Assembly: GCA_026008535.1 (NCBI GenBank)
Contig: BRKX01000002.1
Span: 33,347,501 to 33,411,500, forward strand
Length of the DNA stretch: 64,000 nucleotides
Direction of reading: 5' to 3'
Source: Perilla frutescens
Lineage: Eukaryota; Streptophyta; Magnoliopsida; Lamiales; Lamiaceae
The notes beneath the pieces were generated by a model that was not told the origin of the DNA, made no database searches, and worked only from the letters and a program-made list of their open reading frames with translations. Position 1 is the first letter of the stretch. Every line of letters starts with the position of its first letter. Made by a program: the position numbers and the translations under genes. Shown here piece after piece: positions 45,322 to 57,559 of this stretch.

Positions 45322-45323
45322 TA

Positions 45324-46607
45324 TATTTTTTTGGCCCGTCTTTCATTATTGGTTGACATCAAAGTTAATTTAAATTGCTTTTTTAATACCCATAATTTAT
45401 ATCATGCTATTCATTATGCGCAAGATATCTCGATCTATTATTTAGTGATGAAATTAAAATGGATTAGTCGTGAATTTGTGACTCGGAAAATGACTTAACC
45501 AGGTTAACACTATTCATGAATATTATGTAGGAGACTCGGTCAGTGGCTCGAGATCAATGTATAAACCAACACAAGTACACAACATTAATATTAATATTTA
45601 ATAAATGGGTGCTTCGTCAAAAACAAAGAAAAAGGCCAAAAAGAAAAAAAGAAAAAAGATGGGTGCGCTTGTGCACCCGTTTGATTTGGTCAATGGCTCG
45701 TTACATCTATACCATATAATTGACCCTTTCCTCTTCCACTTTATTTGTAATATTAACACATAAATATATAATGCGATTTTTCTATTATAGAAAGTCTTTT
45801 ATTTCTTGTTTTTTGTAAATCTATTATATATACTGTGCATAAAAGAATGACATTATCGGTATAATGTAATGCATATTTAAAATTCTTAAATAAAATGTTA
45901 TACATGATTTGTAAGATAAGTGTTTGAGTAATTATATATTATATTATTATGATTTTCAATCTATATAATTCTATGAGGGTTGTGTTTTCTAGTCGTATAA
46001 CTTTTTTTATTTTATTTTTGCGGTATATATTTCTCACTTTTATTTGAAGTGAAATATACATACAGAGTAATATAGTTTAATCCTCAATTTCCCACCCCGC
46101 CAGAAAATGAAATTTTGTGGCCTCATATATATTAGTAGCAATTATTACTTTTAAATAACAATGTTTACGTGAATTGGTATTTATAGGATTATCAAGTTAT
46201 ATATATTTGATTCAAAGATATAATAATTACTCGATAATTTTATTTCAATGATAATGTAGAACTGTTCAAACTTACTGCAACTCTTAATTCATCCAATAAA
46301 GACAGATAAATTTCATACGACTTAAAGTTATCCTTTGTTTTTCTTTTGAAAAAAAGTCGATCATTTTTTGAATTTGACTTTTAATATTATCATTTAAGGC
46401 CGCAGAAAATTGGCCCATTTGAAATTCAGTGCCTTGATATCTAGAAGAGGCCACTCTTACGATTGAATATGTATATTTCAAATTTATTTTTATAAAGAAC
46501 AGATTAGATTGTAACATGTTACATGACAATGTTCAGATTAGAACAAATCGATCTATATCAACCCAAAGCAAAACTATAATTTAAGTATTTTTGTGGAATT
46601 TGGTTTG

Positions 46608-46672
<65 letters not shown>

Positions 46673-47340
46673 TCAAATCCAGCCAATATAAAAGTTACTG
46701 AACCCTAAACTTAGTACTCCTAAATTATGATTTAAGACTATATATGTATCTTTATATTTCGGATGATTACTATTTCATTATTTTGGTCTGGCTAACTTGA
46801 ACGGAGGTTTTTTTTGGCACTATTATCATTATATTGGATTTCCATAAGGATTTTTAGTAAATTGTAAATTGTTTAAGCAAATATCATTAATTTGTAGAAT
46901 ACAAATAATTTATAGGATGCAAATGGAAAATGCCCAAAAAAAATAGAAGAATCATTAAACAGATTTTATTTTCCAAAAATATGGAACCGTATAAATCTCC
47001 CCCCAAAAAAGGGACTGAAAATGCAAATAATATAAGGTAAGGCGTGTCCAATTCGTGTCCGCGTCGTGTAAATTATTTCCTGTCACATGAGCCCTCCATT
47101 TCGTGACCCCTTCAAACAAATTCGGCTTTTCTAATTTTCGCCCCAATAAATTCCACTTTTTGCTCGAAATCATAATTAATTAACAGTTCACATTAATTAG
47201 ACAAATCCATTTTCTAAATTTTGCAATAAAAAAAACTGTTACTCTGTGATAAAGACTTCTCAAAATCTTTACTTTTCCCAACAAACTTAATACGCGGTAC
47301 AAATTATCTCCAATATAACAATGTCTCACTCCTCATTAGG
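45324..47340. other. Intergenic, (AAT)n microsatellite, no gene seen
   Basis: (AAT)n at about 46609-46670. The frame at 46284-46529 shows no domain and I do not call it. Confidence 0.55.
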
Positions 47341-47677
47341 GTTTCAAAACATCCCCTTCTCATTTCTCTCTCCTCCTCTCAACACCTTCACTTCACTCTC
47401 TCTCGCTCTTCCGATTGCCAAAAAAAATTGGGAGACAAAAGTTTGAATCTTGGGAATTCTGTTTCAATCGAAAAAATAAATTCTCATTCCTTGCTGGTGG
47501 GAGAAGAAAGAATTTGGGTATTCTTGAATTATCAACTTCTTTTCTTTACCGGAAGTTGTTTTTTTTTCTTGTCTTGAGGGGTTTTCAAGAATTCAAGATT
47601 CTATTTTTAAGTTAAGGGATTTGTCAATTTGGAAATTCACAGCGTTCTTGCACATTACATGTTAGAGAGAGAAAAAA

Positions 47678-48859
47678 ATGCCGATAACTGATTTTCACGG
47701 CGGATCATCACCCTCCTCCTCCTCTTCTTCCGGCTCCATTTTCTCAATTCTGAGCCGCCGCCGCGATCAAGTTCACTCTATGGAGTCGACTCACGAGGCG
47801 AGCAGCCACGACACCGAGTTAGATTCCTTCCAGCGCCACGTTGCCGATCGATTTCAGGAATTGGCGGCGGCGGATTCCGACGAGCTCCTCTCAATTCCAT
47901 GGCTGCGCAAGCTCCTCGACGCATTCCTCTGCTGCCAAGAGGAATTCAAGATGATCATGTTCAACAACAAGGCCCAATTGAACAAGCCCCCGATGGAAAA
48001 ATACGTTTCTGATTACTTCGAGAGAAGCGTGAAGGCTTTGGATGTCTGCAACGCGATTCGCGATGGGATTGAGCAGATCAGACAGTGGCGGAAGCAGTTG
48101 GAAATCGTGTTGTGCGCATTGGACAATCAGAGGAGCATCGGAGAAGGTCAGTTTCGCCGTGCAAAGAAAGCTTTAGTCGACTTAGCAATCGGAATGCTGG
48201 ACGAGAAGCAGTCGAACACGACGTTTGCACAGAGGAACCGCTCGTTTGGGCGCAACAATGTGCAGCGGGAGCAGGGGAGTTTAGGCCATTTCAGGTCTCT
48301 GTCGTGGAGTGTGTCGAGGTCTTGGTCTGCAGCGAAGCAGCTGCAGGCGATCAGCAATAACTTGGCTGCGCCACGGGCTAATGAGATGAGTTCGACCAAT
48401 GGACTTAATTTGGCTGTTTTCACAATGAACTATGTGCTTCTGTTTGTAATGTGGGCTCTTGTGGCTGCTATCCCGTGCCAAGACCGTGGTCTGCAGACGC
48501 ATTTCAATGTGTCGAAGCAGTTCCTTTGGGCCGGGCCGATCCTCTCACTCCACGAGAGGATCTTGGAGGAGTCAAAGAGGCGTGAGAGGAGGAATTCTTG
48601 TGGTTTATTGAGGGAGATTCGTGAGATTGAGAAATGTGCTAGGCATTTGAATGAATTGGCTGATTGTGTGCAGTTCCCGTTGTCGGAGGAGAGGGAGAGA
48701 GAAGTGAAGCAGAGAGTTGAGGAAGTTGGAGTTGTGTACGAGGCTGTGAAGAGTGAGCTTGATCCATTGGAATGCCAAGTTAGAGAAGTCTTTCATCGCA
48801 TTGTTCGAAGCAGGACTGAGGGTCTTGATTCAGTTGGCCGCCCTAATATTCATGATTAA
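47678..48859 (+). CDS. ROH1-like: ROH1-like protein (BPS1/DUF793 family)
   Basis: A 393-residue single-exon frame. Ser-rich N-terminus (SSSSSSGSIFSILSRRRDQV), then a helical domain typical of ROH1/BYPASS1-related proteins: DSFQRHVADRFQELA, SIPWLRKLLDAFLCCQEEF, KYVSDYFERSVKALDVCNAI. The hallmark NYVLLFVMWALVAAIPCQDR lies near 250-270, followed by the helical C-terminus (CARHLNELADCVQFPL). Arabidopsis ROH1 binds the exocyst subunit Exo70A1 and affects seed-coat mucilage secretion. The same cytosolic secretion role is plausible here. The hydrophobic stretch near 243-265 could be a membrane segment. The ATG at 47678 follows a long 5' leader rich in CT and is the first one giving the family N-terminus. 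Length and domain order match the family. Confidence 0.92.
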   Translation: MPITDFHGGSSPSSSSSSGSIFSILSRRRDQVHSMESTHEASSHDTELDSFQRHVADRFQELAAADSDELLSIPWLRKLLDAFLCCQEEFKMIMFNNKAQLNKPPMEKYVSDYFERSVKALDVCNAIRDGIEQIRQWRKQLEIVLCALDNQRSIGEGQFRRAKKALVDLAIGMLDEKQSNTTFAQRNRSFGRNNVQREQGSLGHFRSLSWSVSRSWSAAKQLQAISNNLAAPRANEMSSTNGLNLAVFTMNYVLLFVMWALVAAIPCQDRGLQTHFNVSKQFLWAGPILSLHERILEESKRRERRNSCGLLREIREIEKCARHLNELADCVQFPLSEEREREVKQRVEEVGVVYEAVKSELDPLECQVREVFHRIVRSRTEGLDSVGRPNIHD

Positions 48860-50651
48860 ATGGAATTTAATCATGTAGATTGTTTGTGGTGAGGAGGAGA
48901 AACTGATGTTGGTTAGAATACTCGAGTCTTGTATTTATCACATAATCATCGTTTTTATGTAAAGAAATTAGGAAAAAAAAGGATTGGACTTTCTGTTGTC
49001 CATGATGTTCATCTCTTTTGTTTCTGTATAATGAAAATTTTGAGTAAATTTGCATAAGTCTCTTTGATCAATTTTGTTTGTGTTGCTACATTGGGGTGTG
49101 ATACTACCATTATGTTCATTTGTTTTAGTCATGTTTTGTTTTGGTGATGGGGGAAATTTGCAATCGTATATTTGAAGGAAACCGCGCTTGGACAGGTCTC
49201 TATTGACTCTCTTGGTTCGAGTGTTGCCATTTGTCCGTATCTTATTGTCCAGCAGTAGTTTTCTTGCCAAAGTTGTCTTGTTTGCTAATCAGATGAGGTT
49301 GGGGAAGTAGTAATGCATTGGTTAATTGGTTAAGAATGTAATCTTGAAAATGACTATTTTTTGCATTCAATGCCCAAAATTTTCTTGTGATATTTACTGG
49401 ATTCTAATTCAAGAAAGATATATTTCATATATGCCTTCTCAAGCAAGAATTCTTTACTTGTTTGCCTGCACGTTCAAAGATTTAGAAATGCTGAAATTGA
49501 ACATGGTTGCAATCAACAATACTTCTTTTTTACTTGTTTACACTGTTTAAGAATACAGATATACCACTATACTGACAGAAATGGTGCTTAAATTGTACAG
49601 TGTTTTAGCCTAAATAATGTTTAATAAAGCAACTTTAATAAATAGTATTTAACCATGTAAATCCTTGAATTCTAGTTTTGATGAAAAGGGATTTTTAGTG
49701 CAGAAATTAGAAAAAGGTTATCATTCTAAAAAAATATGGGTGGTGAAATTTCTTTTGATTTGAAGTAGTAGTGTATAGCTGGCAAATGTACTGACTAATG
49801 GATGGCGATGGACGAAGCTTTAAATGCTAAAAGTTGTTTTTTGTGGGTTATAACATGCATACATAGTATAGATTAGATTAGATTAGGGGGGATTGAGCTG
49901 GACTTAAGCTAGCTTTATTATTGAAAAGATTGATGGCCATCGAACGAATCGTATCATATGTTGATCCTTCACTTTAAAGTTGTGTTTCGTCTTATCTTTT
50001 GTTCCTTTGCATGTTTATTGATTGTAATGATGTTATTGCCAAATAATAAGTGTTGATTGATGATTTGTACCGGATGTTCCAAAATGTGTAAGTTGTGGCC
50101 TTGGTAATTAAATCTTCTGCTGAGTGAACAATGTGCAACTTTAAATTCATTCACGAGGGAAAGTCACAACACCCAAAATGTTCTTTTTTTTTTTTCCCTT
50201 TTGAGTCAGGGTGTGAGAATTATGAATTAAGAAGAATATGATAAAGATAATATTATTATAAGCTATAACTATGTAGAAGAGCAGTTCTCAGGTGTATGAG
50301 TTGTAGGAGAAATATGATATGGGTGGCAGTGGCAACTTGACTACCAACAACTGAATATCTCAATCTCAACCAGTTTCAAATTTGAGAGGCTAAAATGAGG
50401 TGAGGGCCTATGTGTAACAGCTATGAGTCTGGCAATAGCCTATAGGCAAAGCTTTTAAAGCTAAAAGTTGTTTTTTGTTGGTATAGGTGTTGATGGGCCC
50501 ATTTGCTTTATTTTGAAAAGATTGATGCCACCTAACAATCTGTACCACAACTTGGGAGTAATGCCAATATGCCATCACAGTTTCACATGCTAACCACAAA
50601 ATATTCTCAAAAATACACACACACTCCAAAGATTTTTCTCCCAATGAGAAA
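48860..50651. other. 3' side of ROH1-like gene and intergenic DNA
   Basis: Probable 3' UTR and polyadenylation region (AATGAAAA near 49030), then AT-rich DNA. Small frames here (for example 49326-49550, 50408-50644) lack any recognisable domain. Confidence 0.5.
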
Positions 50652-50866
50652 AAAAAGAGAAATACTATCTCACACCCGAGGTAATATTTTAAGTGGTATA
50701 ATAGATTTACACCCGAGGTAATATTTTAAGTGGTATAATAGATTTACTGTGACATCTCTAATTGTTATAATAGATTTATTGTGACAATCAATAGATATTT
50801 AGTCACAATAGATTTATTATATCATTTAGGACATTACTTTAGGGGTAGCATAATATTTCTCTTTTT
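50652..50866. mobile_element. MITE with inverted ends of about 55 bp and an internal 37-bp duplication
   Basis: AAAAAGAGAAATA at 50652-50664 inverts to TATTTCTCTTTTT at 50854-50866, and similarity continues inward for about 55 bp. Inside the left arm, ACACCCGAGGTAATATTTTA then AGTGGTATAATAGATTT is directly duplicated. No clear target duplication because the flanks are A-rich. One end resembles 44985-45015. Confidence 0.7.
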
Positions 50867-51707
50867 GGAAGAGAAAAAATATATCATCCCAAATATTTTT
50901 ATTTTTTTTTGGTTATCACGTACTAATAGAAGTATAACTATTGATACATCTATCAATATTTTTGTAAATATTGATATTTTCATCATTGATCACAATTTAC
51001 TATTTTACCATTTCAAAGATATGCAGTGTTAGAATATCTTAATGAGAGATGTGGTCAAGAGATAATTACAGATTGAATTGATTTAAGATTGAACTATTTA
51101 TATCATTCCAGTTGACGGATGCGAACACATCAATTGGATCCAACTCTTTCATGCTAACATTTTAATGGTCCATAAGATCTAATTAGACTACCCCCAATTT
51201 CCTTCTCTAGTTCAAAATACTATTCCAAACAAATCATATACAAAACTCAAGGCCACATAGATACCCCCTATTTTCACAGCCTAAAGCTTTTTTTTTTGGC
51301 ATTAATGCATGCGTTATAATTTTTTAGAGAGGCAATAAAAATTCTTATGTCTCTATTAACACAACAATTTCTTTGTTAATGCATTGTAAAATAGCTATAT
51401 CTTTTAAAAATACACTCTACACAAAAACAAATACTTTAAATAGATACAAACCGAGAATCTATATGAATTATATTAATTTTTCATCATCACTCATCTTGCA
51501 CAAACGTGTCACTTATCTTTGAACTTGGCTTCCCGCCAAGTATACGGCGGCCGTTTTTTCTGTTTTATTTACAAACGAATTCAAGCAAAGCATATATTCT
51601 TTGCTCTCTGTTTTCTCTGTTTTTGTTTGTTAAATAACACTGCTAATTTCCCTGAGTTTTTCCGATTCATTCATACCAATCTGTCTTAGATTTCAGAAAA
51701 AAAAAAG

Positions 51708-52774
51708 ATGGAGCTCGAATTAGGACTCAAGTTAACGAGTGCAGCCGATGAGTTCACCTCGGATTTCACAATCACGAAAGATCGTGCAGGCCCTGTCTTC
51801 GTGTCCAGAGAAACAGACACCATGTTTTTCCTCACGGCTCATCTCAAAGGTTCCGTTTTCTATATCGTGCATAAATAATTTCATATGAAATTTATGGATT
51901 GATGTGAAAGATTTTGTGTGAAATTCTTGCAGGTTATAAGAGAAGGAACATAAAGATTGACATAAACGAAGATGGGAGTTTGATCGGAATAAGCGGCGAA
52001 AGGCAGGTGAAAGAGACGGTAATGGTGGGGTGGAAAGTGTACAAGGAAGATACAGAGATTAAAGGATTCAAGAAGGTTTTCAGAATTCCAGATGGGGTGA
52101 TTCTGGACAAGATCAAAGCCAAATTCAACGACGACGAATCAACTTTGACGATCACAATGACAAAGAAGACCAAAGGAATTCGCGGGGCTACCATTGAAGA
52201 AGTCAAGGATAAACCGGAGCTTGTTAGAGAGGGGTCGGGGAGTTTGCAGATCTCTGATGAAAAGAGCCCCAAAACAGTTGACCAGTTGCCTAAAGAAGAG
52301 AAACCTGTTTCAGATCATGATTTGAAAGATGGAGAAGAAGGGCAGCTACCTTCACCATCCATTCATGGCGAATTTGCTCATATGGAAGCCGACACGTGCA
52401 AGGAAGGCGAAGAAAAACAGAGAAATGCAGATGATATACAAGAGATAAACGAGCCTCAGCAAGATCAAGAGGTTCTTGATCGTGCTGAATCTTTGAGTAT
52501 GAGGCATCATGAGATGAAAGATCAGCCGGAAACTTACAAGCAAGTACCTGATGAAAGATCGGATGAAGAAAAAGTGGGGCCTTCCGCCATTGAGCCTTCT
52601 GAAGAAGCTTCAGAAGCTGAACCTGGGAAGGTAGAAGATGGTGAGGAGAAGCCTCAGGCTAAACGGTGCAAAATGTGTATCCCCATTGTTGCTGGTTCGA
52701 CTTTACTTCTGACGTTCGTGGTGTTCGTCATCCAAATTATAAGAAGCAAACACCAAACTAGGAAGAGAGATTGA
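51708..52774 (+). CDS. RTM2-like: RTM2-like protein: Hsp20 domain with C-terminal membrane anchor
   Basis: Exon 1 is 51708-51849 and exon 2 51933-52774, joined by a GT-AG intron; 327 residues. An alpha-crystallin/Hsp20 domain covers about 14-105: VFVSRETDTMFFLTAHLKGY, then RRNIKIDINEDGSLIGISGE, then GFKKVFRIPDGVILDKIKAK and LTITMTKK. A long hydrophilic Glu/Lys-rich spacer follows, then a single membrane helix at 297-317 (IPIVAGSTLLLTFVVFVIQI) and a basic tail. This layout is that of RESTRICTED TEV MOVEMENT 2 and its relatives in Arabidopsis. RTM2 limits long-distance potyvirus movement, but most relatives have no known role. The intron falls inside the Hsp20 domain. Whether this copy acts in virus restriction cannot be told from sequence. 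Confidence 0.88.
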
Positions 52775-53203
52775 GTTAGGGCTAGTTACATGTCATGGCC
52801 TGGATGCTCAATTTCTGCAGACTGTCACAATGTTTCAAGAATTTATTTGAGCTTAATTAATGAATGGTGAATGTTTGTTTCAATTCATAGCCTGATAGAA
52901 TCTTCAGTGAAATGTAGGTTTAGTTTTTCAAGAAGCGTGAACTAATTTTGAAGATTAAGATTAAAGTTATTTAGCAGAAGAATTCATGAACAAGATTAAG
53001 AGGATTGCTCAAACTCACATACGAGAGAGAGTGAAGACAAAGAAAAAGGGTATCAGAAAAGTGTCGAATAGAGAGAGAAAAAGTTTCCAAGTAATCGATT
53101 GCTTCGCCCAAACAAAGTGGCAATGATTCCAAAGTAGGGTCTAGGATGGGTATAATCACTATGATAATAAACACCTTTAAGGCGCCTCTCTCTCTCTCTC
53201 TCT

Positions 53204-53817
53204 CTAGATAACCATCATCATCAGAAAAATTATACAGCTTAAAGCTCTTTGAACTGCAACAAACCCCTCAACCTGCATTGCCACACAAATATTAACTTTC
53301 CATGATCAAATGAATCTAATTTCTCAAAATGAGTTGAGGAAATTTTCAATAATGCAGTTTTTCAAGGTGAACACTTAACACTAATAAGTAATAACAGCTG
53401 CATTACCTGTTTAGAATGCTGACTGCAAGATGTAGGCAAAGGAACAATTGTTGCAGAGTCAACTTCACCAGTGGGAAGAGGCACAGCAGGATTGCTGCTG
53501 ATAAACGGGGTGCCTTCTTGGTGCGGTGCCACTGGACTGTTGGAAGGGAGGGATATACTCAGTGAAGGGCTTGGAGGAGCAAGTTCTCGGGGCTGATATG
53601 GCCAGGGGTATGCTGGAGAAGAAACGGCAAACCTACCAGAGATCTGCGAGGGAGCTGCATATAGTGGCAGCTTGGAGGAGGTGCCATGATCTTGAGGTTG
53701 TGGCATTGAGACCTTGACCGCCAGTTTTTGGCCCTCAAGACATGCTTTGTTTGAGCCATTGTTAAGGGAAAAGTAGAAGGATCCGGGGCTAGAGGTATGC
53801 CACTTCAATTGTTGCAC
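53204..53817 (-). pseudogene. Orphan two-exon gene fragment, Pro/Ser-rich
   Basis: Exon 53407-53817 (QQLKWHTSSPGSFYFSLNN, then YPWPYQPRELAPPSPSLSIS, then GEVDSATIVPLPTSCSQHSK) joins by a GT-AG intron to 53204-53272 (VEGFVAVQRALSCIIFLMM, stop at 53204-53206). Composition and the spliceable junction look like real coding sequence. However, no ATG opens the frame and a stop lies five codons upstream with no acceptor between. SLSISL resembles an LxLxL repression motif, which is weak evidence. I do not recognise the family. It may be the 3' end of a duplicated regulatory gene or an alternative exon of a longer transcript. Confidence 0.4.
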
Positions 53818-54969
53818 GAGGCCATAGTTAGTTTATGAATTTAACTACAAGATGTAAAACCTAAATATGAAGACTAAAGGGATGAAATGATCAGAATGTT
53901 GTGACAACTTTGATCATTAAATTCTGACTGAAACTAGATATACATATCAATATAAGCCTCTTAGATAACCTATGTAAGAAATAAAATATCATAAGAAATG
54001 CTACATTCTATTGGCTGTTCCATATGAAACCTGAAAACAAGAAATTAGCAGAGAAAACAACTTGCTGCCTTTCTTTCTGTCCACATTCCTTTTGAGGTTT
54101 AGTAAAATGATGTCTATTTTGTAGTATACAAGGTTGTACATATCTCAGTGTTCAGAGAAATACTTGGAAATATGATCATAATTCATAACTGAATGAGAAT
54201 ACTGTTCAATATATGGTAAAGAGATGAGTGATTCATCAAGACAAGCTAGAAATCATGAACTTACCCTGTAAGAACAAGCAAGCACAAACACAATTGGATA
54301 TCTGTTCCTTCTCAATAGCAGCTTTACTCTATTATCACTGTTTTTCAAGAGCTTCTTTCATTAAGGATGGCAACATATCAGAGGCAACTCAAAACTCAAC
54401 CATGATTCAGGAACTTGCCAGTTCCGAAAATCAGTTTGATCCTCTACTATAGTAACTTAGTAAGTATTCCATCTTCGCTTCCAATATCACAAATTCATAT
54501 CAATTGTACTTCTAGAACATTATGATATGGTAATACAAAGCTCAATATCAACTAGAATAGAGGATACTGCGTCAAAAGTAAAGCCATGCTAGGAAACTCA
54601 ATGTTGTAAAACTAATCCAATAATATAAGAGAATTTTTGTCAACACAGCAATGGGTTCCACTGCCCTCACAGTCTTATATCACTGCATCGAATCCACACA
54701 CTGATAGTGAACATGGCAATTATGAGGGAGGTCTCTAATGCGATTTCCCTTAACTATTTCACTTAACAGAAAATGCCGATATTACTCCTAGAGATCAATA
54801 ATGGCCCAAATTATCTACCTGAAAACAGAATATAGCTGTCTCTGGAAATGATGCTTATTTTTTATATTTTATTTCTCTCTCCCACCTGCTCTCTGTCTCT
54901 CTCTCATATATTTTGTACTTTGTCACATTGCAGAAAGTCTCATCTCCATAGCTCTTGCATTACCAAATA

Positions 54970-56599
54970 TTACCACTGCATGGAGCCAATTTTCCGGAGG
55001 ACTCGTGTTGGTCTTCGCATCTCTGTTACAGGTATCACATTCTGCATAAGCTGAAGAAAAAAATTCTCTTATTAATACAAAAAAAAAAAATTCTCAAAAG
55101 GAAAAAATTTGACAAGACAAATAATTTTTTCATGCTATTTTTCATCTGAAATCAGAACTAAACATAAGAAAATCGCACATGAAAGTGACTACCTGCTTAA
55201 ACCTCTTCTTCTGGTATTCTGCCTGGAATAGGAAAAAAGTTATGGAAAAATTCCATTAGTCAAAAAACTGGATAACATGCACACAGACGGTGTAAATCTA
55301 TTAGAAACATTACAATTTAAAATGGCAGACATCACTCTAGAAAATCTCAAACTTGCATCACTGCACTTAGATTTGATGAAGTAATAGAAAAAGTTCAAGA
55401 ATATGTTTAAAGAAGAAGGGTCTAACAGTTCATTATTCAAGGAACCGTTCTTCACAAACAGGCTCTCATTATTGAGAGGAATTGTAAGCTTTAAATTATT
55501 TTTTTTAATAAAAAATTCAAAAGCTTTGAATGGTTTTTCTCCAGTATTATCAACCAAACAAAAGAATACATATAAACATAAACTGCAACCAAGGACAAAT
55601 TCGCATAAGACACAACAGTCAATACTTGATGATCAGAGGATGTCGGAGAACATAAAAAAGAATGAACTCCGTGCCTACGAGTCTACGACAACTTCTCTTC
55701 TTACCAAACAAGCCAACACATTGATAAATTAATGATAACAGACAACAAAGATGAGCAAAGACACCAAACAAGCATAAAAAATCATGAGAAATAATGACAG
55801 AAGTTTTAAACTCAATGAAAACATAAGCAAAGCAAGCATCACATACATAGCAATACAAATTGCGCTCAAATTTAATATTATGCCTGATAAGTTCATAAGC
55901 TATATGCTAAGCAGCTTCGAGTTGTGTAATGATGAGTTGATTGCAGATTTTAACTCGATTCATATTCCCTTAACTGATGTTCACTAAATTGTCGATGCAG
56001 CAAAATCTCAATCTAGAAACTTAAGATCAGTTCCACAAATTGATATTCATGAGATAACTCTGAAATTGATATACGTAAATGCCAAGTGAATTACCATCTC
56101 TTTCAACAAGCCATCATTTTCTTCCTCTAGCCTCACCACCATTGACTCCAATTCTGCTTCATAGGCCTATAAATCATCAAAATTAAATCCAAAACCAACA
56201 GAAATACAAAGCAAAGTCATAAAAGAGAGAGAGAGAGAGAGAGAGAGATTGGACCTGCTTCCTCTCCCTGGACCTGGCGGCACTCTCCCTGTTCTTGATC
56301 ATTCTTCTTTCTCTCACCTCCGCGGCCTTATCCGGCGAGTCCGACAGGCTGAAGCTCCTCTTGGGTCTCCCTCTCCCCACTCCTTTTCCGACAGAATTCC
56401 TACCATCACAAATCCCTCCACTCGATCCTTCTTCCTTGAGCTCCTCTTCAGCCTGCAATAAGAAATCTTCCAAAGTCATCATCTCCTTCTTCGGCTGCCG
56501 ATGGGTTCCCGCCACGATCTCCCTCCACACGTCATCCACCGACTTCTTGCCTGTTCTTGGCGGCTCCGAATTGCCCGGAGCCATGAAACTTGATGACAT
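54970..56599 (-). CDS. Group A bZIP transcription factor (GBF4/ABI5-related)
   Basis: Four exons, all GT-AG: 56255-56599, 56095-56166, 55193-55222, 54970-55050; 175 residues. Conserved N-terminal motifs are KSVDDVWREIV (about 19-29) and MTLEDFLLQAEEEL (41-54), both typical of group A. The basic region MIKNRESAARSRERKQ (100-115) is split from the leucine zipper (AYEAELESMVVRLEEENDGL) by the first intron, as in the family. The C-terminus (MQNVIPVTEMRRPTRVLRKI, then GSMQW) has the RxxS site phosphorylated and bound by 14-3-3 in relatives. The start is the ATG at 56597-56599, matching relatives. The upstream frame is open but encodes a GA-repeat-derived stretch. Expected role: nuclear binding to ABRE (ACGTG) sites in abscisic-acid or developmental signalling. 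It is short, resembling GBF4/AtbZIP40-type members more than ABI5. Confidence 0.9.
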
Positions 56600-56715
56600 T
56601 ACTTCAATTAGGGATTCCAAAGAAAAAGGCGTGATCGACAACAACCTTTTCTTTTCCGCAGAATCTTCTTTTGTGTTTCTGATTATATCGACCAAGTAAA
56701 TGATAGTGCAATGTA

Positions 56716-56719
<4 letters not shown>

Positions 56720-56755
<36 letters not shown>
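56720..56755. repeat. (GA)n microsatellite in the bZIP 5' leader
   Basis: A CT repeat on the transcript strand 121-156 bp upstream of the start codon. Another (GA)n at about 56225-56248 lies directly after the exon 1 donor. Confidence 0.9.
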
Positions 56756-56855
56756 GCAGAAGACGACAATTGTGGTCCTCGCCTCGTCAGTGTTCCGAAG
56801 AGGTAGTCTTGAGTAATAAGATTCCATAATTAGGATAAAATGAGTTGGAATTCGA

Positions 56856-56861
56856 CACGTG
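56856..56861. promoter_or_regulatory. G-box / ABRE (CACGTG) upstream of the bZIP gene
   Basis: ACACGTGC context about 260 bp upstream of the ATG. This is the site that group A bZIPs themselves bind. Confidence 0.45.
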
Positions 56862-57084
56862 CGTTCACGACATAAACCTCGTTGATTATGACCCTCGCTG
56901 CTTATCAAGGATCAACCTAAGATCTTACTGTCCACTCCTAGACTGTTTTTTTTTAGACGATGGATCGGAAATCACAATTGCGATGTGTTCTAGATATGTA
57001 CTACATTCTCTGTTTAGAATAAACTAGGCTCTAATGCAATATCACACGAGGAAAAATAATTTGCTACATACTTCACCTATAAAA

Positions 57085-57172
57085 TATTGATGAAATATTT
57101 ATAAGACGCGAACACGAGATTTTTTCAACTTAAGGCACTACGACTACCTACTACTAGGCCACCTCTCTAAAT
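57085..57172 (-). mobile_element. Candidate tRNA-derived SINE, diverged
   Basis: On the minus strand TGGCCTAGTAGTAGG resembles box A and CGTGTTCGCGTC resembles box B, about 45 bp apart. No clear duplication. It may be distantly related to the SINE at 35445. Confidence 0.4.
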
Positions 57173-57344
57173 GATTCTAATCCTTGATTTTTTTTAGAGT
57201 GAGTAAATGATGGGTGTGTTTAAATGAACAAATATTTTCTTTAATTTCTTCTATTTGGATAAGTTTAGGAGATGCAACTCAAGCCAAGAGAACAGTACCC
57301 TATAACTATCCGAACTACAAATAACAAATCTTTAGTCTAAGAAT

Positions 57345-57421
<77 letters not shown>
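57345..57421. repeat. Composite microsatellite (GT)n(GA)n
   Basis: GT repeat running into a long GA repeat. It creates false reading frames on both strands. Confidence 0.97.
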
Positions 57422-57425
<4 letters not shown>

Positions 57426-57559
57426 ACCGTCATCCGGAAGACGAAGAGGAGGCAAGAAGTGGGTTTGGGTTTTGGAATTTGGTGTGCAAGTGAGTTGGGC
57501 TTGGCATGTGATGGTGTTCGATGCCGCCCGACCGGGCATCGTTTCCCGTTTTTAATTAG

